Shown here: piece after piece, positions 14,805 through 27,361 of the stretch
Layout of the letters: each line of letters begins with the position of its first letter
How positions within the stretch are numbered: the stretch's first letter is position 1
Source of the DNA: Piper betle
Taxonomy: Eukaryota; Streptophyta; Magnoliopsida; Piperales; Piperaceae
Length of the DNA: 64,000 nucleotides
Assembly (NCBI GenBank): GCA_033002965.1
Contig: JAURVB010000134.1
Coordinates: forward strand, 62,001-126,000
Reading direction: 5' to 3'
Notes under the pieces: model-generated
The model's database searches: none
Seen by the model: only the letters and a program-made list of their open reading frames with translations
Told to the model about the DNA's origin: nothing
Made by a program: the position numbers and the translations under genes

Positions 14805-14846
<42 letters not shown>
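14805..14846. repeat. (AT)n microsatellite
   Basis: Uninterrupted AT dinucleotide run of about 20 units in non-coding DNA. Confidence 0.95.
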
Positions 14847-14848
<2 letters not shown>

Positions 14849-16212
14849 CCTGTCTCTAAATTAATTTACATGGTAGTTGTATTTAATTTGTGATTAGGTA
14901 ATTAGTAGATTAATTTTTCATCGGACGAATGAAAAGCTGATATGTGGAAGGTTAATTTGTAGCACCATAGAGGCAAATTGACTTAATTATAATTCTTTGA
15001 TGGTTTTAGAATATTGTGATAATTGACGTTATCTAGCTTTAAGGACTATTCAATTATTTAAAGTTGCACAACTGTCACAACCTTCTTTTAATTTAAAAGT
15101 TAACTTATAAAATAAGATTTTTTCATTAATTTATATATAATTGAGATTCTAACTTCTTTCGTAGCCGACAAGGGACTAACCCAATAGTTCATACATATAT
15201 AGGTGTCGTATTTAATTACCATCAATCCATGATAAACATATATAGTTAGTATACAATAGCCAGCCTAACAAATTTCCTATTTTCATGACATACCAAAGAG
15301 TCGGCATACGTTGAACTTCTTACATCCCCTCCATCAATATTGCCCACCTATCAGTATCATTTAGCAAAAAAGAAAACCCAAAAAAGATAGCTAAATTTTT
15401 CTACATGTACATAGATTCAAACAGGTTCAAATAAAGCTAACAAACATTTGAATACTCCACGGGACTTAATTTCCAAGATAGACAAGGTGATTGGTGAAAG
15501 AGTGCATGCATACATCACCAAAGGCTGTCATGCATACAAGTGAAGCTTCCAAGTATATACAATGGCCAACTCTTATTACTAGTTTGGACATTGAATCGAC
15601 CTCACAAACAACGTTATCTTCCCAACCCAACTTGCCGACAACCACCCTCTCAGATTTGGCTGAAACGCTGCCATGAAAACGTAAAATGAATCAATCCAAC
15701 ACAATGTTTGCTGTTCCTCACAACTGAGAAGGATGTGAAAAAGACCGGACATCCAAAAGGGGAAGCTAGTCTGCATCAGAGAAACCTATGTTGATAGAAG
15801 ATACAAGAGAAGGTAGTCATGGTACTTTGGACCACACCCATGTTGATACTTTATCTTATTGATCTCTTCTTTCGGCTGACATTGAGGGGATGGAAGCATC
15901 CAGGTACCAAACAAATTATTGCTTGACTTGAGACATTGATCTCTGATATATACCAGATTAATCCAATGTGGTGTTAGACATGAACTACTCCATCCTTGCA
16001 ACTTGCAAGGCATGCGTACGAGGCACAAGTTGGTGACTGGTGAAATGGTATTCATCACTCTTCCTTGATCAAAATCTTCTTGTTGGGCAAGTGGGTATCT
16101 ATTATTTTCTTGCTATTGAGACATCAATATTGTTGATGATGATGCAAAATAGAAAAATGTGTATTGAGTTTCATGAGAGTTTGGGATCACCTGATATTAA
16201 ACAAGAAGGGAA

Positions 16213-16362
16213 TAATAAACAATTGAACTTTGATTAACCTCTTTAGGAAGATTACAATGAGTATATATAATACCAAGACTTGATGAAGACGGCATACATA
16301 TGTCGGTTCTTGACATGTCTAATTTACACTTCTACACTCAGACTCTATCATTTACATTAAGA
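16213..16362 (-). repeat. Copia 3' LTR
   Basis: Matches 20870-21019 along its length, including the shared blocks GGAAGATTACAATGAGTATA and TACATATGTCGGTTCTTG. It follows the purine tract, so it is the 3' LTR of the minus-strand element. Confidence 0.88.
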
Positions 16363-19300
16363 TCCCCCTCAAGCGAGACATAGGTAAAATAACGAGCTTA
16401 AACACATTTGTTGAGAAAGTACGTAATAATAATGCTTTTGTAAACACGTCAGGCAACTAATTTGAGGAGGGGACATACTTGGTTTGTAATTTTTGCAAAG
16501 CTACCTGTTCCCTAACATAGTTATAATCAATATCTATATGCTTGGAGTGAGCATGAAATACCTGATTGACAGTTAATTGTAATGCACTGAAATTGTCACA
16601 ATATAAAATTGGTGAAGATGTTTGATGGATGTGAAGATTTTTGAGAATAAATGAAAGCCAAGTAATTTCAGCTGCATTGATGGCTATGGCACAATACTTA
16701 GCTTCTGTGCTACTTATAGAGACAATTAGTTGTTTCTTTGTGGATCATGAAATGCAATTTGAGCCAAAAAAGTGTAGAATCCAGTTGTAGACCTTTATGT
16801 TTGAGAGTAACCTGCTCAATCAGAATCAGAATAGACAGTTAGAGATAAATCAGTTTGAGAAGATAAGAGATGACCATGATCAAGTGTGCCTTTTACATAT
16901 CTGAAAATCCTCTTAACTTGTGAAAAATGGAAATCAGTTAGCTGTTCCAAATTTTGACAGACACAATTTACAGCAAACAAGATATTAGATCGTGTAAATG
17001 TAAGATATTGAAGAGATCCAACAAGCTGCCTGTATAGAGTGGGGTCATGAAATCGAGGAGAATTATCAGGCGGTTGTAGTTTATATGCAATTGGAGTTGT
17101 TAGAGGTTTTACATCTAGTAAGCTTGCTTTTTTAGAATAGTTATAGCATATCTTTGCTGAAACAAGAATAAACCATGAGAAATAGATTAAACTTGTATAC
17201 CTAGGAAGTAGTGCACCTGTCCAAGATTTTTCATTGCAAATGCATTATTCAAATCTTGCAAAAACTATCAAGTAGAGCAAAAGAGCTTCCTATGATTAAC
17301 ATGTCGTCAACATACAAGAGTAAGACAACCAGATCACCATCCTTTCTAAGGACAAACAAAGAAGAATCAACAGTACTAGAGTAAAAGCCTTGCGAGAATA
17401 AGAAGGAGCTAAACTTATCAAACCAAGTATGTGGAGCTTGTTTCAGAGCCATACAAGACTTTCTTTGAGCTTGCATACATATGTTGGGAAGGATGAATTC
17501 TTGAACCCTAGTGGCTGAGAAACATAGACAGTTTACCAAAGATCTCCATGCAAAAAGTATTTTTAACATTAAATTGAAGAATGTTCCATCTCTTTACTGT
17601 AGCAAGGGCAAGAACATTGTGCAGTTATTGGTTTTGCAACAGGGGGAAAAGTTTTAGAGAAGTCTACTTGCTGATTGAAGCTTTTTGTAACAAGGCGAGT
17701 TTTAAGCCTTTCTATGATATTATCAGCATTGTATTTGACACGAAAAACCCATTTAGTTCCTACAACATTCATGTTAGAAGTTTTGGGTACTAAATCCCAG
17801 GTTTGATTGACTTCTAAAGCTTGAAGTTCCTCTTGCATAGCCTGTAGCCATCCTGGATGTTCAAGAGTTATTTTGACACTAAGTGGTTCTATGACAAGAT
17901 CTTCAGGTTTTGTAGTACCCTTTAACAACACCAAGCTGCGACCTGGTGATCATGGAGTGATGAGCTCTGACAGTGAGCACCGAGGTATCATTACTCTTGA
18001 CAATAGGAGAGGGAATGGATGATGAACAAACAACATTAGGAACTATTGATTCAAAGGGTACAGTGTTTGACCGGTGCTTAGAAGACTTTGAAGAAGATGG
18101 TGGTGTGACAGAACGAACAAAGCTTGTGGTTGGTTTATTCATTGTGAAAGGGACCAAATCCATGTAGGTTATATTTTCCAAGTCAATTTTAGAGTAATAA
18201 GAATCCTTTTTGCTGAGAGAAAGACTTTAAGGAAAGGTATGTTCATCAAAAATAACATCCCTAGAAGTAAAGAACTTTTTGGAAAGAATATGATAGGAGA
18301 GATATCCCTTGTAATGAGACCTGTATCCAAACACAAGGCAACGACCTTAGCAAAAACTTGTGATCATTTTGGGGCCTTAAACAGGGATAACAACAACATC
18401 CGAAGATTTTGAAAAAGGAATAATCAAGATGTTTTTTGAACAAGGCAAAGTTGGGAGAGATATTGTACTGCAAAATTGATGAAGGCCTTCGATTCATAAT
18501 GTACACCACTGTTGAGAAGCTATGTGTCTAGAACTGGGATGGAACATCACTATGAAATAGCAAGGAAAGTCCAACTTCCACAATTGTTCTATGCCTTCTT
18601 TTGGCCCTGCTATTTTGTTGAGGTGTGTAAGGGCAAGAGACCTGATAAGTTATACCATTGAATAAACAATAATTTTTCATCATTAAAGACATGAATTTAC
18701 CACCTTCATTAGATTGTAAACATTTGATTTTCTTTAAGAATTGTCTTTGAACACACACATCAACAGCAAGAAAGAAATTATAGAAATCTGATTTATTTTA
18801 CAAAGGATAGAACCAAGTGAACCTGGTACAATCATCTATAAAAATGACATAATATCAAAAATTATCAATAGAAACAATAGGTGTTGGACCCCAAAGGTCA
18901 CAATGCACTTTATCAAATGGATTAGAACAATAGTTCTTATTGTTTGAAAATGGCAATCTAGTGGACTTCGCTCGCTGACAACTTGAACAAATGGATATAG
19001 ATTCAGCTTTAAGCTCAGTTTCTATTAATATTTTATTTTTGAAAATCAAAAGTGCATCAGCAGAGCAATGACCCAATCTAGAATGCCAAAGAGACAATGT
19101 TTGTTTCTCTAGTCATTTGGAATAGTAGCCAAAATGTTACAACTGAGTAATCTTGTAGAGACTGTTAGCTTTAGATCCTTGAAGAATTACTCGTCCACTC
19201 CATCTGTTAATGACAAGAAAGCCATTAAGAGTGAATTGAAAATCACAATTAAAATTAGTTGTGAATTGGCTAATTGATAGTAGGTTTTGCTTCAACTCAG

Positions 19301-20868
19301 GGACATGCAAAATATTCTTTAATGTAATAGATCCTGATGAGGTGGTGAAAGTGATATTACCAATATGCTAAATAGAAAGTTTTTTGCCATTTCCAATTAA
19401 TACACTTTCAAAACCTAGATAAGTAGCATAGGTATCAAAGAAATCAAGAGAGGATGTCATGTGAGATGACACACTTGAATCAATAAGCCATTGAGTAACA
19501 TCAGTAGTATTCATTTGAGGAGCACTCAATGCTTGCTGGAGAACTTTGGTATCAAATTGAAGAGTTGGTACTCTAAATTCCTTGTTGAATCTTTTGAAGC
19601 ACTTATGAGCATTGTGTCCAGATTTCAAGTAGATTTGTCAAACTGATTTGAAAATCTTAAGTGCGTCTTTTAATTTTTCCTCATTACGAACTGGTTGCTT
19701 AAGGGTGAATGTCACATTGTTGGAAGGTTGAGATGATTTTGTTGTAAAATTCGGTATTGTATGCGTTGTAGTAGTTGCAAGAGTGAATCCTCATTTATCA
19801 AAGGAAAAACCTTGTGATGAGAATTTGGATTTTTGACTTTTATGTGCAACAAAAGCCACTTGAGAAACAATATCTGCTTTGGATTGAAGGATAATGTGTG
19901 ACTCATAGCTGTACAACATGGACAATATTTTAGAGTAATCAGGTAAGAGAGGCCTGAAAATCATGGTTATAAGCATCTGATAGTTTGCTCGCAGTCCATT
20001 GAGCATCCAAAATGATTTTCGATCATCAATTAATAGCTTTCCAATCATAACAAGTTTGTCATAGATTGTTTTGTACTTACTCAAATAATCATCAAGAGAA
20101 TCACCGTGCCCACAATTAAGAACTTGCATTTGATGATTCAGAGCAAGTTCCTTATCCATCGTTGCCTTTACAAACTTGGATTTTAATGCATTGCAAACGT
20201 CAGCAGTTGAGTCAATTCCTATAACCTGAGCTAAAATTTCTTTGCTCAAGGTACTTATTATCCAACCTTTAATCAACTTATCAGTTCTCGTCCAAGCAAA
20301 ACAATCTAGATTTGGCGTTAGTTGAGTAGTAGGGTTAGTAGAATCATGCGACAAATGGAGCATAGTTTGGGATGGTGCAGGAATTGTTCCAACCAAAAAT
20401 CCAATACATCCGTGAGACTCAATGAGATTCTCACGTTCAAAATTTCTTTGCATGTAGATGTAGAGTAACATAGAAAGGTACATAAATATGCATAGGAGAA
20501 GGATATTTCATCGAACATTGTGGAATCATTAAACTAGATGCAATTGGATGTCCAATAATTTGCTAAGAACTATAAGTAGAAAACCATTGATATGACATAA
20601 CGGGATCAACAAAAGATAAGTCCATAGTTGGTTCTACAATTGCAAATCAATGAGGTTCACTAGAAGAATTCAAAGCTATTGCTTTTTAGACCAATAGTTA
20701 ATTAAAATGAATGAAATTTTAGCAAAACAAAGGATATCACCACGAAAGACAGTGTATCCTTGCCGTGAAGCAGAGTATTCCAAACGATTGCTCTGCTAAC
20801 GAGAGCATAGTCACCTTGTTGTGAATCAAGAAGAAGAAGCGAAAAACAAAGATCTTGCCGCTTTGATA
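16363..20868 (-). pseudogene. Decayed copia gag-pol polyprotein
   Basis: Minus-strand fragments in several frames. Gag lies at 20483-19791 (WIISTLSKEILAQV, DYLSKYKTIYDKL). The protease region is at 19628-19368 (WLIDSSVSSHMTS), where Ser sits at the expected catalytic Asp position of the usual D(S/T)GA motif. The integrase Zn region is at 19097-18855 (LWHSRLGHCS, CSSCQRAKS) and its core at 18758-18261 (YTPQQNSRAKRRHRT). RT runs 17934-17249 (NQTWDLVPKTSNM, LLLYVDDMLIIG). RNase H is near 16800-16450 (ILYCDNFSALQL, HSKHIDIDYN). Multiple stops and frame changes rule out function. Confidence 0.9.
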
Positions 20869-20869
20869 C

Positions 20870-21019
20870 TATAAGAACAATTAAACTTTGATTAACCTCT
20901 TTAGGAAGATTACAATGAGTATATATAAAGCCAAGACTTCATGAACACGACATACATATGTCGGTTCTTGATATGTCTAATTTACACTTCTTCACTCGAC
21001 TCTATCATTCACATTAAGA
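20870..21019 (-). repeat. Copia 5' LTR
   Basis: Partner of 16213-16362. The putative tRNA primer-binding site lies immediately inside it. Confidence 0.88.
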
Positions 21020-21024
21020 GGGAA

Positions 21025-22527
21025 CATACAAATATCTGGGTTAGGCTTAGTCTGTTCCTCTTTAAGAAACTCCATGGATTTGTCAGCCAATCATGTGAAG
21101 TTTGCAGTACCATCACCTCTTCATTGGGAGTCCTACCATTGGTTATCTTCTCTTTCTTCTGTTAAATGTAATTATCAACCAGATTTTTTGGTTGGGTAAA
21201 TGGGTTAATCACCAAAATATAGGAGAAAGTGCAATGTTGGTCTTTCAGTTGGCAGCGATTTGGTTGATGAATGATAATCTTGAGGATGGCATGTGAAAGT
21301 GAAGTGTGTTCAGATATTTGAGACAAAGGAGCAATGGATGCTAATTAAGTTAGGGGGATTTTTTAGTATGAGGACCAGTGTTAGTAATTTAGATGTATAA
21401 TCTTAATCTTGAGCATTGGTTTAAACGTGTAGCTAAGGTTTTTTCGTGTTGTATTGAGGTCATGCTCTTTGATAAGGACTAATATTTCTTGATTAGAACA
21501 GATCACCTAATACAAAAACAATTATTCATGAGGAGACACCTGTGTGATTACCATTTCGAGTTGATATACCAATACACCTAATTATCTTGTCAATGTCAAT
21601 GACCATTACTTTGTTTAAAAAATCTGTTCTTGGGTTGTGTTAAGAAGAAAATATATTATTAACCATAATGCCTGTGTGTCGATTTTCCTGACCCAAATGG
21701 CAAAAAGTGAAAAAATATGTGTAAAACACACAAAATTAACACGGTTTGATAAATTACCTAAACTATATAAGATGGCATGTCATGTGCAACTTATATCGGA
21801 TAAATTTTTATTTTATATATAAACTCTTATTAGATTTAAATATATATCCAATTTAAATAAAAAAATAATTCAAAATTATTTGATTTTTTTATTATATTTT
21901 TTTCAAGATAATTAAATAAATTTTTATTAATAAAAAATTAAAAGTTAAAATTAACTAGATTTGAAACCATAACCTTATACTTTAAAAAATATTATTATTA
22001 TTATTATTTAAATTAAAATTAATGAAATACAAACCCATGATCCTATGTAAAAAATATTTTTATTAATTTTTTAGTTTTTTTGTATTTTAATTAATTCGTT
22101 CTTTTCCTTTTAATCGTAAGAGTTCCTTTTATTAATAACAATAGACGAAAATATAGGAAAACAGGAACAATATATCTTTACCAACACTGAGAATATAAAC
22201 AGGAACAATATCTCAGATTATACATTCTTTATCCGATCTAGGTAAGTGAAACCACGAAACCGGTAGAATCCGAATCCTGCAATTGGAAATCAAAGGGTAT
22301 AAACACTGAATGCGGAAGGTTTCTTCGCGGAATCTAGAATCAAATCAAAAAAGGTCCACTCAAAATTAATTTGAACTTTCTAAGGGAACGCCAACAATTT
22401 CCACAAATCGACGAGATCAAGGCATGGACAACTACTGATGAATCAGTTGGAGGTACGCAATACCCATCAGCACGCTCAATTCTTATGGTTTAAGATGAAC
22501 CGTACTTTCTGCACAAAGTTGCAGTCT
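21025..22527. other. AT-rich intergenic DNA
   Basis: No gene recognised between the copia element and the tetraspanin 3' end. Contains long poly-A/T-rich stretches (21840-22090). Confidence 0.5.
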
Positions 22528-25055
22528 TCACATTATAGTGCAACGGCTCTTATCCTCGGTAGGTGGGGTAGCCGTTTGTTGAAACCTGCTTGATGAATTT
22601 TCAGGGTTGTATGTGAACTCTGATGTATCAAGGCGATACTGAGGATAAACGGTAGAAAAAAATTCCAATCAGATATTGCATAAAGAAACCATGACCAACT
22701 TCATATTTGCCACAATCCTAAAATGATAAGACTTCACCTTTTCTTTCATCCTTGTACCCCAGGCAGTGTTTCTTGATGGTCGATTATCCAAGACACCTGA
22801 CACAGGAATTCCAGTCGCAGGAACAGGTTGTCTGCTAATTAAGGGCTGACGGATGGGCCTTGGATTAATGAACTCATCATCACTGTCATAATCTAATGGC
22901 CTATTTGCAGCTCTGATCACAAGAGCTAATGTGAATGCTAAAGCCTGCAACATCACAAGGGTAGACTCAAACTGGTGTAGTACTCCATAGAATATGCCCA
23001 ACTGATATTGACAAAGCATTTAACAAAACCAAAGAAAGGATCTAGAAAATCCTCCAACACCCAACATAAACTCTCGATAATAATACTTCAGTTACATTCT
23101 CACCATACACTAGCGAATACCTTTCGTCATCTAATACAAATAATAATACGATTGTCTTAACGCTCACACCACCACAATTAGTGAGAGTTAGATGAAGTTT
23201 CTTAAATGAAGTTTACAAAGGGTTTAACACAAGTTAGCATGGCCAAGTACCACAACCGTTGCTGTACCGTGACGTGGGCCCCAGTAAGTTTCTAAGAAGA
23301 AATCACTTCTATTATTACAGACACCCAATTTTCTTTGACAAGAAAACTAGATTTTTCATACCATGTACCACTCAGAGGAAGCACAAACAATGAAAAAAAT
23401 GATAAATTCACTGTAAATGGGAATAAAAGAATTTTTAGTGAGTTTTAAGTTTGATGGACGATAGCTTTCTCCACTTAAGTTCCTAGTTAAAACAAAACAA
23501 AATCACCCTAAATTAAAACTTTTGTGCTCATTTCAACCATGCTCTATATGTAAAATGGCTACCAACGCAAGTTTTACCTCCAAAATTACTGCGCCTAGAG
23601 CAACCCATTTTGCAATTTTCCAGTTCTTCTTTAGAAATTCATAAATCATATTAAAATCACCGGTCTTGTCCTTTGGAATCTCCTGTAAATGAAAAAGAAG
23701 AAGCTTAATCAGGAAAAAAATGAACAGGAGAAACTGTAATATTACTATAAGAGACCAAACCTCTTTCCAGCTGTGATCAAAGAAAATGAAAGCTGCACAT
23801 CCCAACTCGACCAAGATCAATAAAATTATCAGAGCAGAGTACTATTTCTGTTAAGGAAATTCTTATGCTTATTCTGACATCAGAAGAAATAAATTCATTC
23901 AAAGAAGTATATATTAGAAATCAGGATACACAGGAGAGGCAGCATCCGTTCCTAGTGCAAGCTCCAATGCAACCACAACAAGATATGATGAAGAGGATGG
24001 CACCAACAGCAATAAACAAGTAGATGAACCTGGAATGATTAACCATCAGCTAATATCAAACAAGTAGATGAACCTGGAAGGATCAGCCTTCAGCTAATAT
24101 CTAGATAAAAATGAAATACTTCCTCAATATAATATGACACGTGTGCAACATTAAATGTCCACAGAAAACTAAGTACTTTTCTTCGTTTATGCCTTTGTGG
24201 TCTTAATTCTATGCATAACCACGCCTTTGCACCATGCTTTAGTATGCTAGGGTAAAAATTCTCATTGTGAATTGCATACACCTTTATTTTTCTGTATCCC
24301 TATATTTGTTTAGACTCACATTCCATGCTATGAAGATAAAGCAAACATCATTATCTTTTGCATTGAGGCCATTATGTTATTCTCTCACCCCTCCATCTCC
24401 AAACATATCCTATATTAGAAAGCTAAATCCTAGTTTGAGGATCAATACTAAATGATTTATCGTCAGCTTTAAACCCCTTTCAGTCTTCTATCATCATTTA
24501 AAGATCCACATATGGGAACGGTATTTTAATTTATCTAAACAAAAGCCATATTTTCTTGCCTTGAATGATTGCAATCTAGAAATTACATTTCAACAACTTA
24601 AACTACCAGTTTTAAATAACCAAACAGCAGACATTCAGAATAGCAAAACATAGAACAGTGAATAAAAAACCTTGAGAGTTTCACTATGAACAAAGCATGT
24701 AACAGTTTGACAAAAAACAGTACCTCTCGCAAGCCTCAAAAGATCAATATCAAATAGCATAAAATAAAGAGCTGGAGATAGGATGTCAAAGGGAACTCGA
24801 CAACAACACATACCAAGCTTTAGGGAGCTTATCCAGAATATTGGAAGTAAGAGACACCGCCATTAACATGGGCCGACCTAGGGTAATTATCTCCAGCTTG
24901 TCACCCATGAGGGGCACTGCCTTGCCATTGGGCGACGAAACCCTCCTCCACTCCACCAGCAGGTAAATACCATACCCAACCACGGCAAGTCCCACCACAG
25001 TCAGCAAGAAATTCAAAAGCTTCAACAAGCACTCCAGACACCCCTTGCAAGCCAT
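22528..25055 (-). CDS. TOM2A: TOM2A-type tetraspanin membrane protein
   Basis: Six exons join in phase: 25055-24814, 24029-23930, 23841-23761, 23682-23578, 22944-22738 and 22638-22528, 281 residues. Four membrane spans are visible: LLNFLLTVVGLAVVGYGIYLLV, then FIYLFIAVGAILFIIS, LIILLILVELGCAAFIFF and VALGAVILEALAFTLALVI. The plant tetraspanin motif GCCLSC follows span 2 (CCGCIGACTRN). The cytosolic tail carries YDSDDEF, Arg/Pro-rich blocks and RLDTSEFTYNP, and ends in CTIM, a CaaX-like box. This layout matches the Arabidopsis TOM2A/tetraspanin-18/19 group: tonoplast or endomembrane proteins, first known as host factors used in tobamovirus multiplication. The start is the MACKGCLECLLKLL methionine, which follows the family. 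A donor site at 25538-25537 suggests the 5' leader continues upstream across an intron. Confidence 0.93.
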
Positions 25056-26684
25056 ACGTATCCCACCAACTCCCTCCAATGAATCCTTTCCTACCAAACA
25101 AACCCCCCACCTTTCTAGCTCCCTACCTCATCCAATCATCCATAACACCTTCTCAATTCCAACAAAGCAGGTTGATCCAACCCTTGGCAATAATCAAAAT
25201 CTGCCAATCAGACTTCGCACAGAATTGCAGGAAAAATCAAAAAACAAGCAAATACCCAAAAGGAAATAAATCAGAAAAACATACACGAACATGGGATCAG
25301 ACATCCATAAACACAAAAATTGCACATTCAACCATGCTAAGAATCGTCAATACATGCAAACTATACGAATCCACTCCACTCTAGTCAGATCACAAATTCA
25401 GAACACAAAAAAGCACATTCATTTATAGTAGGAATTTGCAGGTCTAGTCGGCAGAAGGAGTCAACTTTCCGACCAACAAAGATTAGAAACAACAAAAATC
25501 GAACGGAATTGAAAGGAATCAAAAAGATCAAAACTTACATCTTTTTGGTGGAGACTTTTGTGCGGATTTGGGAGTTGGAATCAGACGAAGATGATCAATC
25601 TTCGGATGAGGAAGAAAGGAGTACGAACATTTTTATTTCATTATTATTAATAGCTCAATAATAAAAAAGCAACCAATTACATTCTTGCACGTGGACGGCA
25701 AGGATCTAGGAAGGGCGCGAGAAGCGGCGGGAAAGAATCTATAAATAAGTCCGTCCTAGCTGGAATTTCGAAAGGACCAAATTACCCTTTTGTTTTGAGG
25801 GTCGCCGGCGACGGTGGGTTGACCATTCTTATCAGGTATATGTTAATTAATTGTAATATTAGTTAAAAAAGTAAATTTAATTATGATTATTATGATTAAG
25901 TAAATTATCAAACCCCCCCATCAGCCCATTTACGTTAAAACACTGGTTTTTTTTATTGTGTGTTTTAGCATTTTTTATATTGTAATTGATTCCGACTATC
26001 AATAGTTTTATGTTTATGATCAAATTAATATTTATCTAATTTGAAATTATTACTATTATTATTTATTATCTAGAAAGATTGAAATATATTTCTATTCAAG
26101 TATTAATTTTTAAAAATATTAATAAATTTAATATATTTGTAATTCTATTATTCAATTAATTTTTTTAATATACATATTATTATTATTTATAATTAGGAAA
26201 GTATTGGGGCATAATTCTATTGAAATTAGGGATTTTAAAAATATTGATAAATTTAATATATTTATAATTATATTGGTCAAATAAAAGTTATTATTTAATA
26301 TACATACTTAATTTACATTTTTATTGATTATGACCATCATAATTGGTGTAGGTACCCCTTGCCTTGCTTTTTGGGGTTGGTACCCCATTTCTCTCACTTA
26401 GGAGTGTAAATGACTTAGTTACGGTTTAGTTGAACAAGCTTTATCACAACAATTTATCATTGTATAAAATTTTACCTTAAGCGGTAAAAATATGGTTAAA
26501 TTTGTTAACATTATATATTATAAACCCAACCTTATTAAGTTGGTTAAAAAATATTTTAACTAAAATGTTTTTTTATTTACAAACTATAAAATATTCCAAG
26601 CATCTAAACTATCTTAATCAAGTATTAAATATTATAAAATTAGTAAATAAATAGTCTAAATTAAGTAAATTCGTCAAATTAATC
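25056..26684. other. Tetraspanin leader region and AT-rich intergenic DNA
   Basis: 25056-25539 is probably a 5'-leader intron plus flanking leader for the minus-strand tetraspanin (minus-strand donor at 25538-25537). The leader exon would lie at about 25540-25640. From 25830 to 26680 the DNA is very AT-rich without a recognisable gene. Confidence 0.45.
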
Positions 26685-27350
26685 TAAACTTTGGAATGAT
26701 GCTAAAACAATCAATGGGTTGTGCATATTAGAATGATTTAAAAGTTGACATGCTATCTTCGTTGCTATTAATCGTCATACCTATGAGCATTAAGCATGTA
26801 ATTGTAGATAGTTTGATCTTCGAAAATTTTACTATTTCTTATTTTACATTGGATAGTAGACAACAATGTCAATCAAATTTGGAGTAGTTTGCAGTTTACT
26901 TATCTAGTGCTTGTGCAGGTACTGGGCATTGGCAGTGCCTTCCTTCGTTATAATTACAGTTGTTCTGGGATTGAGCTTCTACACTGCGCTGAACTTCATG
27001 GCAACCCCACCAACTCGTTCAATACCAACTTCGGTGAGCTTTCTCTCCTACTTGCCATTTAAAACTTTGTATCAGAATTTGGATTGGTGCTGTGGTGTAT
27101 GTGTTTCACTGGCAGATGACTATAATAGAGAGCCATCATCAAGTGTGAGGAACTTCTCAGATGATGATGGAGAAGAGCCTATTGAGCCCATGTCAGACAT
27201 GCCCATCAGTCATATGAACAAGCTTATGCTTAGGATGCGTTCAAACTTCAAAGAGTAGGAGCTCAAGCTCGGATCATTGTAATTTCATTAGCACCCAGTT
27301 CACATTTGTGTTCATGCGTTGTCCTTTTGTTGTCGTTGTGAGGTAGGCGA
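26685..27350 (+). pseudogene. PIGP: PIG-P-like (GPI-GlcNAc transferase subunit P) 3' fragment, copy 1
   Basis: The last two exons of a PIG-P-domain protein. The first (acceptor before 26920) encodes YWALAVPSFVIITVVLGLSF and NFMATPP, the second membrane segment; the second (about 27117-27258) encodes DDYNREPSSSV...EEPIEPMSDMPISHMNKLM. PIG-P is an ER membrane subunit of the first enzyme of GPI-anchor synthesis. Compared with the copy at 46 kb, four bases are missing after NFMATPP, which shifts the frame before the donor (GTGAGC). The upstream exons with the first membrane segment are not found. About 220 bp upstream of the coding part is also shared with the other copy. I call it a truncated pseudogene; an intact gene could still exist if upstream exons were missed. 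Confidence 0.7.
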
Positions 27351-27361
27351 AGCAACCTAGT

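Larger units (their letters stand above)
11870..16207. other. Long AT-rich intergenic region
   Basis: Contains the upstream region of the 5-phosphatase gene, then about 3.5 kb with no recognisable gene. Short minus and plus ORFs here have no family motifs and lack splice context. Two microsatellites are listed separately. A small internal duplication of an ATGGAAGGGAATGAGAG unit sits near 13678-13732. Confidence 0.55.
16213..21019 (-). mobile_element. Ty1/copia LTR retrotransposon, degenerate, minus orientation
   Basis: Two ~150-bp LTRs (16213-16362 and 20870-21019) flank a decayed gag-pol, and a 5-bp repeat GGGAA lies outside both (16208-16212 and 21020-21024). Reading on the minus strand, a primer-binding site resembling the initiator-Met type (core GTATCAAAGC) follows the 5' LTR at about 20858-20868, and a purine tract GCTTGAGGGGGA precedes the 3' LTR. 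The domain order gag, protease, integrase, RT, RNase H is the copia order. By eye the two LTRs differ at about ten positions in 150, so the insertion is not recent. LTR ends are not the usual TG...CA on this reading, so boundaries may be off by a few bases. Confidence 0.93.
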
